Positions 1 to 9,718 are shown, counted from the stretch's first letter. The stretch is DNA of 64,000 bases from an uncultured bacterium (GCA_905214865.1 CAJMNO010000003.1:1-64000); one strand, 5' to 3'. Numbers and translations: made by a program. Notes: generated from the letters alone by a model not told the origin.

Positions 1-126
1 CGTTCCCTTGGGTTCTCGGGGCTACCGCTCTGGCTTCAGCTTGACTGTAATGGGTAGACCTCGGACGGTCGAAGACCATCGGAAGCGACCCAAACCCAAC
101 CAGCGGCGGACCGACACAAAGGGAAA

Positions 127-163
127 GCGGCACCCGACGGGAGTCGTCCCGAGCGGGTGCCGC
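127..163 (-). terminator. Rho-independent terminator of murB
   Basis: A GC-rich hairpin with 10-bp arms (GCGGCACCCG / CGGGTGCCGC) lies 40 bases past the murB stop on the minus strand and is followed, in that direction, by TTTCCCTTT. Position and T-rich tail fit an intrinsic terminator for murB. Confidence 0.7.
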
Positions 164-202
164 CATGTGTCTCTCGCCTGAAAAGGGGATAGGGCCCGCC
201 CC

Positions 203-1126
203 CTACGGGAGGAAGCGAACCTCGGGCTCCAGCCTGACGCCAAACTGGCGCTCGACCTCGTCCTGGACGTGCTCGATCACGGCGTGGACGTCGGCCGCGG
301 TGGCGTTGTCCACGTTGACCACGAAGCCCGCGTGCTTGGTCGAGACCTCGGCCCCACCCACGCGGTAGCCCTGAAGCCCCGAGTCACTGATGAGCTTGCC
401 GGCGAAGTGGCCCTCGGGCCGCTTGAACGTGGAGCCGGCGCTGGGGAGCTCGAGCGGCTGCTTGGACTCGCGGCGCTGCGTGAGGTCGTCCATCTTCTCG
501 CGGATTGCCTCGGGGTCGCCCTCGTGGAGCTTGAACGAGGCGGACAGCACCACGAGCCCCTCGGTCCTCACCCTGCTGGTGCGGTAGCCCATCTGCAGGT
601 CGTCCGCATCGATGTCGCAGATGCTGCCGTCCGGCATGAGCGCGCGCACCGATGCCAGCACGTCAGCGATGCAGCCGTCGTAGGCGCCCGCGTTCATGAA
701 GCATGCGCCACCGACGGAGCCGGGTATCCCGCAGGCAAACTCCAGGCCGGTGAGGCCCAGCTCGCAGGCCATCTCGGACGCCTCCCGCAGGCTCACGCCC
801 GCCTGGCAGGTCATGGCCTCGTCGTCCACGGACACGTTGACCAGCCCGTCCGCGATGGCGATGATGACGCCGCGGTAGCCGTCGTCCGAGACCAGGAGGT
901 CGGAGCCGCGACCAAGCACGAAGTACGGCTCCCCCGCCTCCCTGCAGGCGGCCACCACGTCCCTCACCTCCTCCGGGTCCTCCGGAATGACGAACAGGTC
1001 GGCCGGGCCGCCGATCTTGAAGGTGGTGTGCCCGCTCATGGGCTCCCCCTCCAGGACGTTGTCCTCCCCAACTATGGAGCGGAGCTTCCAGGCCAGGGGA
1101 CGCAAATGGTCGGCACTGTCGGACAT
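203..1126 (-). CDS. murB: UDP-N-acetylmuramate dehydrogenase MurB
   Basis: A 307-residue protein that reduces UDP-N-acetylenolpyruvylglucosamine to UDP-N-acetylmuramate with NADPH, a cytosolic step of peptidoglycan precursor synthesis. The FAD-binding half shows GRGSDLLVSDDGYRG and GIPGSVGGACFMNAGAYDG. The C-terminal half has the substrate-binding PSAGSTFKRPEGHFAGKLI stretch with the proton-donor serine, and the chain ends LEPEVRFLP with the conserved acidic residue. Length and order fit the shorter type II MurB class. The ATG at 1126 follows GAGGAGAG at a longish distance. It is transcribed alone, divergent from the next gene, with its own terminator. Identification is firm. Confidence 0.95.
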   Translation of the reverse strand: MSDSADHLRPLAWKLRSIVGEDNVLEGEPMSGHTTFKIGGPADLFVIPEDPEEVRDVVAACREAGEPYFVLGRGSDLLVSDDGYRGVIIAIADGLVNVSVDDEAMTCQAGVSLREASEMACELGLTGLEFACGIPGSVGGACFMNAGAYDGCIADVLASVRALMPDGSICDIDADDLQMGYRTSRVRTEGLVVLSASFKLHEGDPEAIREKMDDLTQRRESKQPLELPSAGSTFKRPEGHFAGKLISDSGLQGYRVGGAEVSTKHAGFVVNVDNATAADVHAVIEHVQDEVERQFGVRLEPEVRFLP

Positions 1127-1328
1127 GCCGCTATCACTCTCCTCTTTCCGGGCGCCGTGACATGGGATTGCTGGCGAGAGGGACCGTCCCTCTCGCCCAA
1201 AATGGCGCCCAATCTGGTATCACAAGTATACAGGTACCCTTGCGAGGGACTTATGCTACCCCGCAGGGGCTTGGGGAACCCTTACGTTCCCCGCCCACAC
1301 GAATCCCCCCAAGAATTGGAGTCCTGCC

Positions 1329-2282
1329 TTGTCCCTTCGCGCACGCTGGCTGCCCATCCTGCTCTCTGGCGCCTTTCTCGTGGCGATGGTCGCCGCGTCG
1401 CAGGCGATACCCTGCGAGGAGGTCCTGTTCCCCGAGACGGCGGCCATCCTGTGCGGCGCATGGATCCAGCCCCGCCAGGCGTGGAACATCAACCGCCCGC
1501 GCATGCTCGCCCTGATGTCTGCCGGCTCGGTGTTTGGGCTGCTGCTGAACCTCCTGGTCCCCTGGGGGCTGTGGGGCAAGGCGATCCTGGGCTACGCGTT
1601 CTGCGCGCTCTGCATGAACCTCGCGGCGGCGGACATGACGCCGATGCTCAGCGCGGCCATCCTCCCGGTGCTGCTGGGGACCGACTCCTGGACCTACCCC
1701 GTCGCGGTGACCGCGCTCGTTGCCCTGGTGTGCCTGGGTCAGGTGCTCCTGGAGCGCGCCGGGCTGAGGGAGAGGATCGACTACCGCCCCCTGGCCTTCA
1801 AGCCACGGGTGGCGCTGGCGAGCTGGGGCAGGAGGCTTCTGGCCTTTGCCCTGCTGAGCGCCCCCGCCTACCTCACCGGCAACCCGCTGTTCGCCGTGCC
1901 GCCGCTGCTCGTGGCGTTCACCGAGCTCACGCGGCCCGACTTCACCCTGAGGGTCCGCCCCTGGCGCGCCTGGGCGGTCCTTGCGTGCGCGGGCCTCGTC
2001 GGCTCGCTGGGCCGCGCCGTGGTCGAGACCGCGGGCGTCCCCCTGCCCCTGATGGTCGCCGTGTGCTTTGCGGCGCTCGTGCTGGTGTGGAACGGCCTCT
2101 CGACCTGGCTGCCGCCGGCGGGGGCGGTCGTGCTGCTGTCGTTCCTCCTCCCCTACGCAGGCCCGCTCACCTTTGGGGTCGAGGTGGCCGTGGGCGCAGC
2201 CGCGTGGGTCGCCGTCGCCATGCTCTTCCCGGGCGTGCGTCCCAGCCACGTTCGGCCGGCGCGCCTGGGGGCGCGGTCCTAG
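1329..2282 (+). CDS. Multi-pass membrane protein of unknown function
   Basis: A 317-residue, strongly hydrophobic protein with about eight probable membrane segments in two blocks (roughly residues 5-145 and 165-305) joined by a charged linker near residues 135-165 (LRERIDYRPLAFKPR). The start is a TTG at 1329, chosen because GGAG sits 7 bases upstream and the first hydrophobic segment begins directly after. The two-block layout suggests an internal duplication, as in some exporters, but I recognise no family motif. It lies between divergent murB and the riboswitch-controlled riboflavin transporter. A role in transport is only a guess from topology. Confidence 0.7.
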   Translation: MSLRARWLPILLSGAFLVAMVAASQAIPCEEVLFPETAAILCGAWIQPRQAWNINRPRMLALMSAGSVFGLLLNLLVPWGLWGKAILGYAFCALCMNLAAADMTPMLSAAILPVLLGTDSWTYPVAVTALVALVCLGQVLLERAGLRERIDYRPLAFKPRVALASWGRRLLAFALLSAPAYLTGNPLFAVPPLLVAFTELTRPDFTLRVRPWRAWAVLACAGLVGSLGRAVVETAGVPLPLMVAVCFAALVLVWNGLSTWLPPAGAVVLLSFLLPYAGPLTFGVEVAVGAAAWVAVAMLFPGVRPSHVRPARLGARS

Positions 2283-2383
2283 GCAACCTTCCGGAGCCGC
2301 CCGAGCCAACGGATTGGGCGTCTGGCGGCGTTCCCCCGTTTCTCTCCCCCAGGCGATGGGGGAGTGCTATAGTCCCCCTGACA

Positions 2384-2522
2384 GTTTCAGGGCGGGGTGA
2401 GATTCCCCACTGGCGGTAGGTCGCCCCCAACGGGCATGCGACGAGTCCGCGCACCGCGCAGAAAAGAGCGGTTGACCTGGTGAGAGTCCAGGACCAACGG
2501 TTACAGTCCGGATGAAAGAAAC
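2384..2522 (+). promoter_or_regulatory. FMN riboswitch (RFN element)
   Basis: The leader carries the conserved RFN blocks in order: GGCGGGGTGAGATTCCCCAC, TGGCGGTAGG, GACGAGTCCGCG..., GACCTGGTGAGAGTCCAGGA and CCAACGGTTACAGTCCGGATG. The closing stem P1 pairs GTTTC (2384-2388) with GAAAC (2518-2522). A -10-like TATAGT lies at 2368-2373. The 3' half of P1 runs straight into the ribU ribosome-binding GGGGG, so control by hiding the ribosome site is likely, with FMN repressing riboflavin uptake. No obvious terminator hairpin follows. Confidence 0.95.
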
Positions 2523-2534
2523 GGGGGCCAGCAC

Positions 2535-3119
2535 ATGGCACGGGACACCACACTTAGGCATCGGGACAGTCACTCCACCACCGGCAACGGGAATGGGTGG
2601 TCCACGCGTCGCATCGCGGTGACCGCGCTCTTCTGCGCGGTGTCGGCGTGCGCGACGCTGTTCCTGGAGTTCCCGATCCTCCCCGGAGTCGAGTGGCTCA
2701 AGTACGACCCGTCCGGCGCGATCGCCCTGGTGGCGGGCTTTGCCTTTGGCCCCGCCACGGGTGCGGCGGTATCGGTTCTCCCCTATCTGGTGCACCTCGC
2801 GACGCAGTCGGGCGTCTATGGCATGCTCATGGCGGTCCTGGCCACGCTGAGCCTGGTGCTCCCCGCGTCGCTGGTCTATCGCCGCGACACCACGCGCAGG
2901 GGCGCCGTGCTGGGCATGGTCGTGGGTGCGGTCGTATGCCTGGCGGCGTGCATCCTGGGCAACCTGGTGGTGACCCCGCTCTACTCGGGCATGCCGGTCC
3001 AGGCGGTCGTGGCGCTCATCGTACCGGCGCTTCTCCCCTTCAACCTGGTGAAGATCGCCGTCAACTGCATCCTTGCCTACCTTGTGTACAAGCCCGTCTC
3101 CAAGGCGCTGGGCAACTAG
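2535..3119 (+). CDS. ribU: Riboflavin ECF transporter substrate-binding subunit RibU
   Basis: A 194-residue integral membrane S-component of an energy-coupling factor (ECF) vitamin transporter. After a 25-residue polar N-terminus come about six membrane helices (RRIAVTALFCAVSACATLFL, AIALVAGFAFGPATGAAVSV, and so on). The segment LEFPILPGVEWLKYDPSGAIAL is typical of RibU, where the loop and D-P-S-G help bind riboflavin. The FMN riboswitch directly upstream supports the substrate assignment. The stop codon overlaps the GTG start of the ATPase gene by one base, so the S-component and energising module are translationally coupled. Confidence 0.93.
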   Translation: MARDTTLRHRDSHSTTGNGNGWSTRRIAVTALFCAVSACATLFLEFPILPGVEWLKYDPSGAIALVAGFAFGPATGAAVSVLPYLVHLATQSGVYGMLMAVLATLSLVLPASLVYRRDTTRRGAVLGMVVGAVVCLAACILGNLVVTPLYSGMPVQAVVALIVPALLPFNLVKIAVNCILAYLVYKPVSKALGN

Positions 3120-4930
3120 TGGCAGCGGAGGCCGGAACGCCCGTCGCGAGCCTGTCGCACGTCACCCTTGAGTATGAGGGCGGCGTGCGCGCTCTTGACG
3201 ACGTGAGCCTGGACATCGCCCGCGGCGAGCGCGTGTGCGTGGTGGGGGCCAACGGCTCGGGCAAGTCGACCCTCGCCAGCGTGATCTGCGGACTGCTCGC
3301 CCCGGACGAGGGGGACGTGACCCTGGTGGGGCTGCACGTCCTGGAGGGTGGCAAGGTGGACTTTGCCGCCTATGCCCGGGCGCGCAGGAGCCTGGGGCTG
3401 GTGTTCCAGAACCCCGACGACCAGATCGTGACCTCCGTGGTCGAGGAGGACGTGGCCTTTGGGCCCGAGAACCTCCAGGTGGCACCCGACGAGATAGGCC
3501 GGCGCGTTGCCCGCGAGCTGCACCGCGTGGCCCTGGAGGGTTACGCGAAGGCGGATCCCACCAGGCTCTCGGGCGGCCAGCGGCAGCGGGTCGCGATCGC
3601 CGGCGCACTCGCGATGGAGCCCGAGGTCCTCGTGCTGGACGAGCCGGGCGCACTCCTCGACGTGCGCGGCAGGCGCTCGATCATGCGCGTGATGGGGCGT
3701 CTCTCCCAGGCGGGGACCACCATCGTGCACGTGACGCACTTCATGGACGAGGCCCTGGAGGCCGACCGCGTCATCGTGATGGAGCACGGCCACGTGGCAC
3801 TGCAGGGCACTCCGCGCGAGGTCTTCTCCCACGGCAAGCTGCTCTCGTCCCTCAAGCTGAGCGAGCCCTTCTGCTCGCGGCTCGCCATGCGGCTGTCCCG
3901 GCTTGGCCTGGGGGTCGCGTGGACCTGCGACGCTGACGAGCTGCTCGGCCAGGTCACCACCCTGCTGGGGACGGGAGACGACGCGGGCGAGACGAGCGCG
4001 GCCGGGACTGCGGGCGATGCCGGCGGGACGGGCCGCGGGGACGGTGACAGCGCCCCTCTCGCCATCGAGGCGACGCACGTGCGCTACTCGTACCGCGACA
4101 CCGACGCACGGGAGGACAGCTCCCCCGCCCTCGACGACGTGTCGCTGAGCGTTCCCGAGGGGACCTCGTGCGCGATCGTGGGTCAGACGGGGTCGGGCAA
4201 GTCGACGCTGCTCCGCCTGCTCTGCGCCCTGGAGGCACCGGACTCCGGGAGCGTGGTGGTGCACGGCATCGAAACCTCGCGCAGGCGAGACAGGCGCAGG
4301 CTCCACGGACGCGTGGGCTACGTGATGCAGCGCCCCGAGCGCCAGCTGTTCGCCGAGACCGTGCTGGAGGACGTCGCCTACGGGCCCGCCAACCTTGGCC
4401 TCTCGCGCACGGAGGCGGAGGCGCGCGCCCGCGACGCGCTGGCCCTGGTGGGGCTGGGCGACCGGGAGGGCCTCTCCCCCTTCGAGCTGAGCGGGGGGCA
4501 GCAGCGCATGTGCGCCATCGCCGGCGTGCTTGCCATGCGGCCGAGGACCATCGTGCTCGACGAGCCCACCGCGGGCCTTGACCCGCTTGGGCGAGAGGAG
4601 CTTCGCGCCATACTCCGCCGTGTGCACGAGGGCGGCGTGACGGTGGTGGAGGTCACGCACTCCATGGACGACGCTGCCCTTTGCGAGCACGTCGTGGTCC
4701 TGGACCGCTCGCACGTGGTGGGCCAGGGGACCCCGCGACAGGTGTTCGCCGAGGAGCATGAGGCGGCGCTCGTGTCGGCGGGGCTGGGCGTCCCCCGGGC
4801 GCTCGCATGGGCGCGCGAGCTCGCGCGCAGGGGCGTCGACGGGCTGGGCGAGCCCCTCTCGCTGGAGGACCTGGCACAGGCAATCGCGCGACGGGCCGAC
4901 AAGGGCGTCGACGACGGAGGGGAGGCCTAG
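3119..4930 (+). CDS. Fused ECF transporter ATPase (EcfA-EcfA')
   Basis: A 603-residue protein with two ABC ATPase domains in one chain; in most bacteria these are separate EcfA1 and EcfA2. Domain 1 has Walker A GANGSGKST (43-51), the ECF-type Q-loop FQNPDDQIVT, signature LSGGQRQRV and Walker B VLVLDEPGALLD. Domain 2, from about residue 320, has GQTGSGKST (about 354-362), QRPERQLF, LSGGQQRM and IVLDEPTAGLD. A low-complexity Gly/Ala/Asp linker (about 283-315) joins them. The GTG start at 3119 overlaps the ribU stop, and the reading frame upstream of it is ribU shadow. It powers RibU-mediated uptake with EcfT, and perhaps other S-components elsewhere in the genome. Confidence 0.92.
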   Translation: MAAEAGTPVASLSHVTLEYEGGVRALDDVSLDIARGERVCVVGANGSGKSTLASVICGLLAPDEGDVTLVGLHVLEGGKVDFAAYARARRSLGLVFQNPDDQIVTSVVEEDVAFGPENLQVAPDEIGRRVARELHRVALEGYAKADPTRLSGGQRQRVAIAGALAMEPEVLVLDEPGALLDVRGRRSIMRVMGRLSQAGTTIVHVTHFMDEALEADRVIVMEHGHVALQGTPREVFSHGKLLSSLKLSEPFCSRLAMRLSRLGLGVAWTCDADELLGQVTTLLGTGDDAGETSAAGTAGDAGGTGRGDGDSAPLAIEATHVRYSYRDTDAREDSSPALDDVSLSVPEGTSCAIVGQTGSGKSTLLRLLCALEAPDSGSVVVHGIETSRRRDRRRLHGRVGYVMQRPERQLFAETVLEDVAYGPANLGLSRTEAEARARDALALVGLGDREGLSPFELSGGQQRMCAIAGVLAMRPRTIVLDEPTAGLDPLGREELRAILRRVHEGGVTVVEVTHSMDDAALCEHVVVLDRSHVVGQGTPRQVFAEEHEAALVSAGLGVPRALAWARELARRGVDGLGEPLSLEDLAQAIARRADKGVDDGGEA

Positions 4931-4931
4931 C

Positions 4932-5723
4932 ATGGCGCTGCGAATCTCGATGGGACAGTACCTCCCCGGCACCTCGGCCGTGCATCGGCTTGACCCGCGC
5001 GCCAAGACCATCGCCGCCCTGGCGACCATGGTGAGCGTGTTCTTCATCACCTCTCCCCAGGGGCTCGCCCTGGGGTTTGCGTTCGCCCTGGCGGTGACGG
5101 CGCTCGCACACGTTCCCGCCGGCAAGCTGGTGGAGTCCATTCGCCCCCTGCTCGCGGTCCTTGGGCTCATCGCCGTGATCGACCTCCTGGTGATCCGGGA
5201 GGGCACCATCCTCGCCGCCCTTGGCCCCATCGCCATCACCACCGGGGGCGTGCGCGTGGCCGTGCTCTACTCGCTCAGGCTCGTGGTGGCGGTCGTGGCG
5301 GGCGCGCTCCTGCTGCTCACCACCACGCCCATGCAGCTCACGGACGCCTTCGACTCGTTCCTGGCGCCCCTCTCGCGCATCGGCCTCCCCGGGCACGAGC
5401 TGGCCATGGTCTTCTCGCTCATGCTGCGCTTCATCCCCACGCTGGCCGACGAGGCGCAGTCAATAGTTGACGCGCAGACCTCGCGCGGCGGCGCCATGGC
5501 CGAGGGCTCGGTTGCAAGGAGGATCCGCTCGGTGGTGCCCGTGCTGGTCGCGCTCCTGGCGAGCTCGATGAGGCATGCCAACGGCCTCTCCCGCGCGCTC
5601 GACGCCCGCTGCTACGAGGGTGGGGCAGCACGCACCCACTGGCACCCCATGCGCATGCGCGCCGCAGACTGGGCGGCGCTCGCCGTGACCTGCGCCTACG
5701 TCACCGGCGTGGTGATGCTGTAG
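4932..5723 (+). CDS. ecfT: ECF transporter transmembrane coupling subunit EcfT
   Basis: A 263-residue membrane protein that couples the ATPases to the S-component. It begins MALRISMGQYLPGTSAVHRLDPRAK, where the S-x-x-H-x-L-D-P-R-x-K motif is the EcfT N-terminal signature. Hydrophobic helices follow, and the C-terminal half carries ARR-type coupling motifs: SMRHANGLSRALDARCYEGG contains the A-R-x-Y/C-x-G-G pattern contacting the ATPase grooves. The ATG at 4932 starts 1 base after the ATPase stop and is preceded by GGAGGGGAGG, so it is coupled. It is the last gene of the riboswitch operon. Confidence 0.92.
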   Translation: MALRISMGQYLPGTSAVHRLDPRAKTIAALATMVSVFFITSPQGLALGFAFALAVTALAHVPAGKLVESIRPLLAVLGLIAVIDLLVIREGTILAALGPIAITTGGVRVAVLYSLRLVVAVVAGALLLLTTTPMQLTDAFDSFLAPLSRIGLPGHELAMVFSLMLRFIPTLADEAQSIVDAQTSRGGAMAEGSVARRIRSVVPVLVALLASSMRHANGLSRALDARCYEGGAARTHWHPMRMRAADWAALAVTCAYVTGVVML

Positions 5724-5927
5724 GGTAGGCGCCCCTCTCGCCTGCCACGCGCCCCGCGGCCAGCGCGAACGGCTCCCAGGCGCGACCCTCGCCCCTCTCG
5801 CCCACCACGCGAGACACGCCTCCCGACCTCCACATGAACTTTTGCGCCCCAGGCAGCCTGGCCCCTACCTGCGCAGCTATCATGGGTGTGCATTTGTGGA
5901 AAACTCTCGGACGGAAGGTAGAGCCCC

Positions 5928-8900
5928 ATGGTCTCCCGCGTTTACGTAGAGAAGAAGCCCGGGTTCGACGTCGAGGCGCGGCAGCTGTGCCGCGAGCTCC
6001 AGGTCATCCTCGGCATCAAGAACCTCACCGGACTGCGCCTGGTCAACCGCTACGACGTCGAGGGGATCTCGAAGGCCCTCTTCGAGCAGTGCATCCCCAC
6101 GGTGTTCAGCGAGCCCCAGACCGACAAGGCGACCACGCGCCGCCCCGCCGCCGGCAAGACCACCAAGGTGTTTGCCGTCGAGTTCCTCCCCGGCCAGTTT
6201 GACATGAGGGCCAACTCGGCGAGCGAGTGCATCCAGCTCATCAGCCAGGGCGAGCGCCCCACCGTCGCGTCCGCCAAGCTGTACTACCTCAAGGGCGCCA
6301 ACCTCACCGACGAGGACGTCGAGGCCATCAAGCACTACGTGATCAACCCGGTGGAGGCGCGCGAGGCGTCTCTCGCCACCCGCAAGACCCTGAAGGTCAA
6401 CTACCCCAAGCCCCCGATGGTCGAGACCCTGGAGGGCTTCCGCTCCTACACCAAGGCCCAGCTGCGCAAGTTCATCGAGGACCGCGGCCTGGCCATGGAC
6501 CTGGCCGACATCGAGTTCTGCCAAACGTACTTCAAGGGCGAGAGGCGCGACCCCACGATCACCGAGATCAAGATGATCGACACCTACTGGTCCGACCACT
6601 GCCGCCACACCACCTTTGGCACGCAGCTTGAGAACGTGAAGATCGACGACTCCGTGGTGCGCGCCGCCTTTGGCCGCTACCTGGAGGTCCGCCGCGAGCT
6701 CAAGCGCACCAAGCCGGTCACCCTCATGGACATGGGCACCATCGGCGCCAAGTACCTCAAGGCGAGGGGCATCCTCAAGAACCTGGACGAGTCCGAGGAG
6801 ATCAACGCCTGCACCGTGAAGGTCAAGGTGGACGTGGACGGCGAGGACCAGGACTGGCTCTTCCTCTTCAAGAACGAGACCCACAACCACCCCACCGAGA
6901 TCGAGCCCTTTGGCGGCGCGGCCACCTGCATTGGCGGCGCGATCCGCGACCCGCTGTCCGGGCGCTCCTACGTGTACCAGGCCATGCGCGTGACCGGCGC
7001 GGGCGACCCGCTGGTCCCCGTGAGCCAGACGCTCAAGGGCAAGCTGCCCCAGCGCAAGCTCGTGACCACCGCCGCAAACGGCTACTCCAGCTACGGCAAC
7101 CAGATCGGCCTGGCAACCGGCCAGGTGAGCGAGCTGTACCACCCCGGCTACGTGGCCAAGCGCATGGAGATCGGCGCCGTGGTGGGTGCGACCCCCGCGA
7201 GCCACGTGCGCCGCGAGACCCCCGCGCCGGGCGACAAGATCGTGCTTCTCGGCGGGCGCACCGGCCGTGACGGCATCGGAGGCGCCACGGGCTCGTCCAA
7301 GGCGCACAACGTGGAGTCCCTGGAGAAGGACGGCGCAGAGGTCCAGAAGGGCAACGCCCCCGAGGAGCGCAAGCTCCAGAGGCTGTTCCGTCGCGAGGAC
7401 GCCTGCCGCCTGATCAAGCGCTGCAACGACTTTGGCGCGGGCGGCGTCTCGGTCGCCATCGGCGAGCTTGCCGACGGCCTGTTCATCGACCTCAACAAGG
7501 TCCCCAAGAAGTACGAGGGCCTGGACGGCACCGAGCTCGCCATCAGCGAGTCGCAGGAGCGCATGGCCGTGGCCCTGGCCCCCGAGGACGTGGACGAGTT
7601 CCTGCGCTACGCCCACGAGGAGAACCTCGAGGCCACCGTCGTGGCACGCGTGACCGAGGAGCCCCGGCTCAAGATGGTGTGGGACGGCGAGACGATCGTG
7701 GACGTGAGCCGCGAGTTCCTCTCCTCCAACGGCGCTCCCAAGCACCAGGACGTGCACGTGGAGGCACAGGGCAGCTACGCCCCCAGCTGGGCGGGCGACA
7801 CCCTGGGCGAGCGCATGGAGTCTCTCCTCACCGACGAGAACGTGGCGAGCAACAAGGGCCTCTCCGAGCGCTTTGACTCCACCATCGGCGCAGCGACGGT
7901 GCTCATGCCCTTTGGCGGCAAGACGCAGCTCACGCCCAGCGAGGCCATGGTCGCCAAGCTCCCCGTGGATGGCGAGACCACCACGGTCTCGGGCATGGCA
8001 TGGGGCTTCAACCCCTACCTGATGAGCGCCAACCAGTACACCGGCGCATACCTCTCAGTCGTCGAGTCGGTGTCCAAGCTCGTCGCGGCGGGCATCAGGC
8101 ACCAGGACGCCTACCTCACCTTCCAGGAGTACTTTGAGAAGCTGCGCCAGGAGCCCGAGCGCTGGGGCAAGCCCGTGGCGGCGGTGCTGGGTGCGCTCAT
8201 GGCCCAGCTCGACCTGGGCATTGGCTCCATCGGCGGCAAGGACTCCATGTCCGGCTCGTTCGAGGACCTGGACGTGCCCCCCACGCTCGTGAGCTTTGCC
8301 ACGGGCCTGGGCAAGGTGAGCCGCATCCAGAGCCCGGAGTTCAAGACCACCAACGGCAAGCTCGTGCTAGTGGAGCCCACCTACCGCGAGGACGGCGTCA
8401 CCCCCGACCCCAAGTCGCTCCTCGCCGTGTACGACTTTGTGCAGGACGCCATTGGCTATGGAGACGCGCTGAGCGTGGCGACCCCGGGCTACGGCTGCCT
8501 GGCCGAGACGCTCTTCAAGATGGCCGTGGGCAACCAGATCGGCTTTGGCCTGGCGGACGGCTTCACGGCAGACGACCTGTTTGCATACCGCTACGGCAGC
8601 TTCGTGCTCGAGGTGAGCGACAGCACCTACGTGCCCGGTGACACCAAGGGCTTCTCCGTGCGCGTGCTGGGAGGCACCAGCCCCGAGTACAAGATGTGGG
8701 TCGAGGGCCAGGAGCTTGACCTCGCGCCGCTCCAGGAGGCCTGGGAGGCCAAGATGGAGCCCGTGTTCCCGTACCGCGAGGCAGGCGAGACGGTCAAGGC
8801 GGTCAGCTTCGACGTCGCCGAACGGGGGGTCTCGCGCAAGGCTCCCGCCGTGGGCGTGGCGCGCCCGCACGTGGTGATTCCCGTGTTCCCCGGCAACAAC

Positions 8901-9662
8901 TGCGAATACGACAGCGCCCACGCCTTCGAGCGCGCGGGTGCCGACGTCACCACGCTGGTGATCAACAACCTCTCTCCGTCCGCGGTCGCAGAGAGCACCC
9001 AGGCGCTGGTGCGCGAGATCGAGCGCTCCCAGATCGTGATGATCCCCGGCGGCTTCTCCGGCGGCGACGAGCCCGACGGCTCCGCCAAGTTCATCACGGC
9101 CTTCTTCCGCGCGCCCGAGGTCACCGAGGCGGTCCGCGACCTGCTCCAGGCACGCGACGGCCTCATGCTGGGCATCTGCAACGGCTTCCAGGCGCTGGTG
9201 AAGCTGGGTCTGGTCCCCTACGGCGACATCAGGCCCATGGACGACGAGTGCCCCACCCTCACGTTCAACACCATCGGTCGTCACCAGAGCCGACTGGTGC
9301 ACACCCGCGTGGCCTCGAACCTCTCCCCCTGGCTGTCCAAGTGCAACGTGGGAGACGTGCACACCATCGCCATCAGCCACGGCGAGGGCCGCTTCGTCGC
9401 CAACGACGACGTCCTGGCACAGATGGAGGCGGCGGGCCAGATTGCGACCCAGTACGTGGACGAGAACGGCGTTCCCGGCATGGGGCTCGACGTGAACCCC
9501 AATGGCTCGGTGCTTGCCATCGAGGGCATCACCAGCCCGGACGGCCGCGTCTTTGGCAAGATGGGCCACACGGAGCGCTACACCGCCGGCACGTTCCAGA
9601 ACGTGCCCGGTAACCTGTACCAGCCGCTGTTCGAGGGTGGCGTGGCCTACTTCACGGAGTAG
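5928..9662 (+). CDS. purL: Phosphoribosylformylglycinamidine synthase, single-chain
   Basis: A 1244-residue enzyme of de novo purine synthesis that converts FGAR, glutamine and ATP to FGAM. The N-terminal part holds a PurS-like region and the DxxWSDHCRHTTF signature (IDTYWSDHCRHTTFGTQLE). ATP/substrate motifs include NETHNHPTEIEPFGGAATCIGG and DFGAGGVSVAIGELADG. The last 260 residues form a class I glutaminase with ...MLGICNGFQALVKLG, whose catalytic Cys is about residue 1084, and a downstream H-E pair in ISHGEGRF. Length and motif set match the clostridial-type fused enzyme rather than separate PurS/PurL/PurQ. GGAAGG precedes the ATG. It stands alone, with a terminator downstream. Confidence 0.96.
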   Translation: MVSRVYVEKKPGFDVEARQLCRELQVILGIKNLTGLRLVNRYDVEGISKALFEQCIPTVFSEPQTDKATTRRPAAGKTTKVFAVEFLPGQFDMRANSASECIQLISQGERPTVASAKLYYLKGANLTDEDVEAIKHYVINPVEAREASLATRKTLKVNYPKPPMVETLEGFRSYTKAQLRKFIEDRGLAMDLADIEFCQTYFKGERRDPTITEIKMIDTYWSDHCRHTTFGTQLENVKIDDSVVRAAFGRYLEVRRELKRTKPVTLMDMGTIGAKYLKARGILKNLDESEEINACTVKVKVDVDGEDQDWLFLFKNETHNHPTEIEPFGGAATCIGGAIRDPLSGRSYVYQAMRVTGAGDPLVPVSQTLKGKLPQRKLVTTAANGYSSYGNQIGLATGQVSELYHPGYVAKRMEIGAVVGATPASHVRRETPAPGDKIVLLGGRTGRDGIGGATGSSKAHNVESLEKDGAEVQKGNAPEERKLQRLFRREDACRLIKRCNDFGAGGVSVAIGELADGLFIDLNKVPKKYEGLDGTELAISESQERMAVALAPEDVDEFLRYAHEENLEATVVARVTEEPRLKMVWDGETIVDVSREFLSSNGAPKHQDVHVEAQGSYAPSWAGDTLGERMESLLTDENVASNKGLSERFDSTIGAATVLMPFGGKTQLTPSEAMVAKLPVDGETTTVSGMAWGFNPYLMSANQYTGAYLSVVESVSKLVAAGIRHQDAYLTFQEYFEKLRQEPERWGKPVAAVLGALMAQLDLGIGSIGGKDSMSGSFEDLDVPPTLVSFATGLGKVSRIQSPEFKTTNGKLVLVEPTYREDGVTPDPKSLLAVYDFVQDAIGYGDALSVATPGYGCLAETLFKMAVGNQIGFGLADGFTADDLFAYRYGSFVLEVSDSTYVPGDTKGFSVRVLGGTSPEYKMWVEGQELDLAPLQEAWEAKMEPVFPYREAGETVKAVSFDVAERGVSRKAPAVGVARPHVVIPVFPGNNCEYDSAHAFERAGADVTTLVINNLSPSAVAESTQALVREIERSQIVMIPGGFSGGDEPDGSAKFITAFFRAPEVTEAVRDLLQARDGLMLGICNGFQALVKLGLVPYGDIRPMDDECPTLTFNTIGRHQSRLVHTRVASNLSPWLSKCNVGDVHTIAISHGEGRFVANDDVLAQMEAAGQIATQYVDENGVPGMGLDVNPNGSVLAIEGITSPDGRVFGKMGHTERYTAGTFQNVPGNLYQPLFEGGVAYFTE

Positions 9663-9680
9663 AGACGACGCAATCGCGAT

Positions 9681-9718
9681 GAGGGGGCCGGTCGCCGATG
9701 GGTGGCCGGCCCTCTTTG
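9681..9718 (+). terminator. Terminator after purL
   Basis: A hairpin with arms AGGGGGCCGG and CCGGCCCTCT is followed by TTTG, 20 bases after the purL stop. It separates purL from the palindrome array that follows. Confidence 0.75.

Noticed and set aside
3116..5242. Long minus-strand frame opposite the ECF operon
   Set aside because: It is a shadow of the fused ATPase and EcfT genes, with no start signal.
5880..7757. Long minus-strand frame opposite purL
   Set aside because: Shadow of purL; repetitive Leu/Val/Gly composition.
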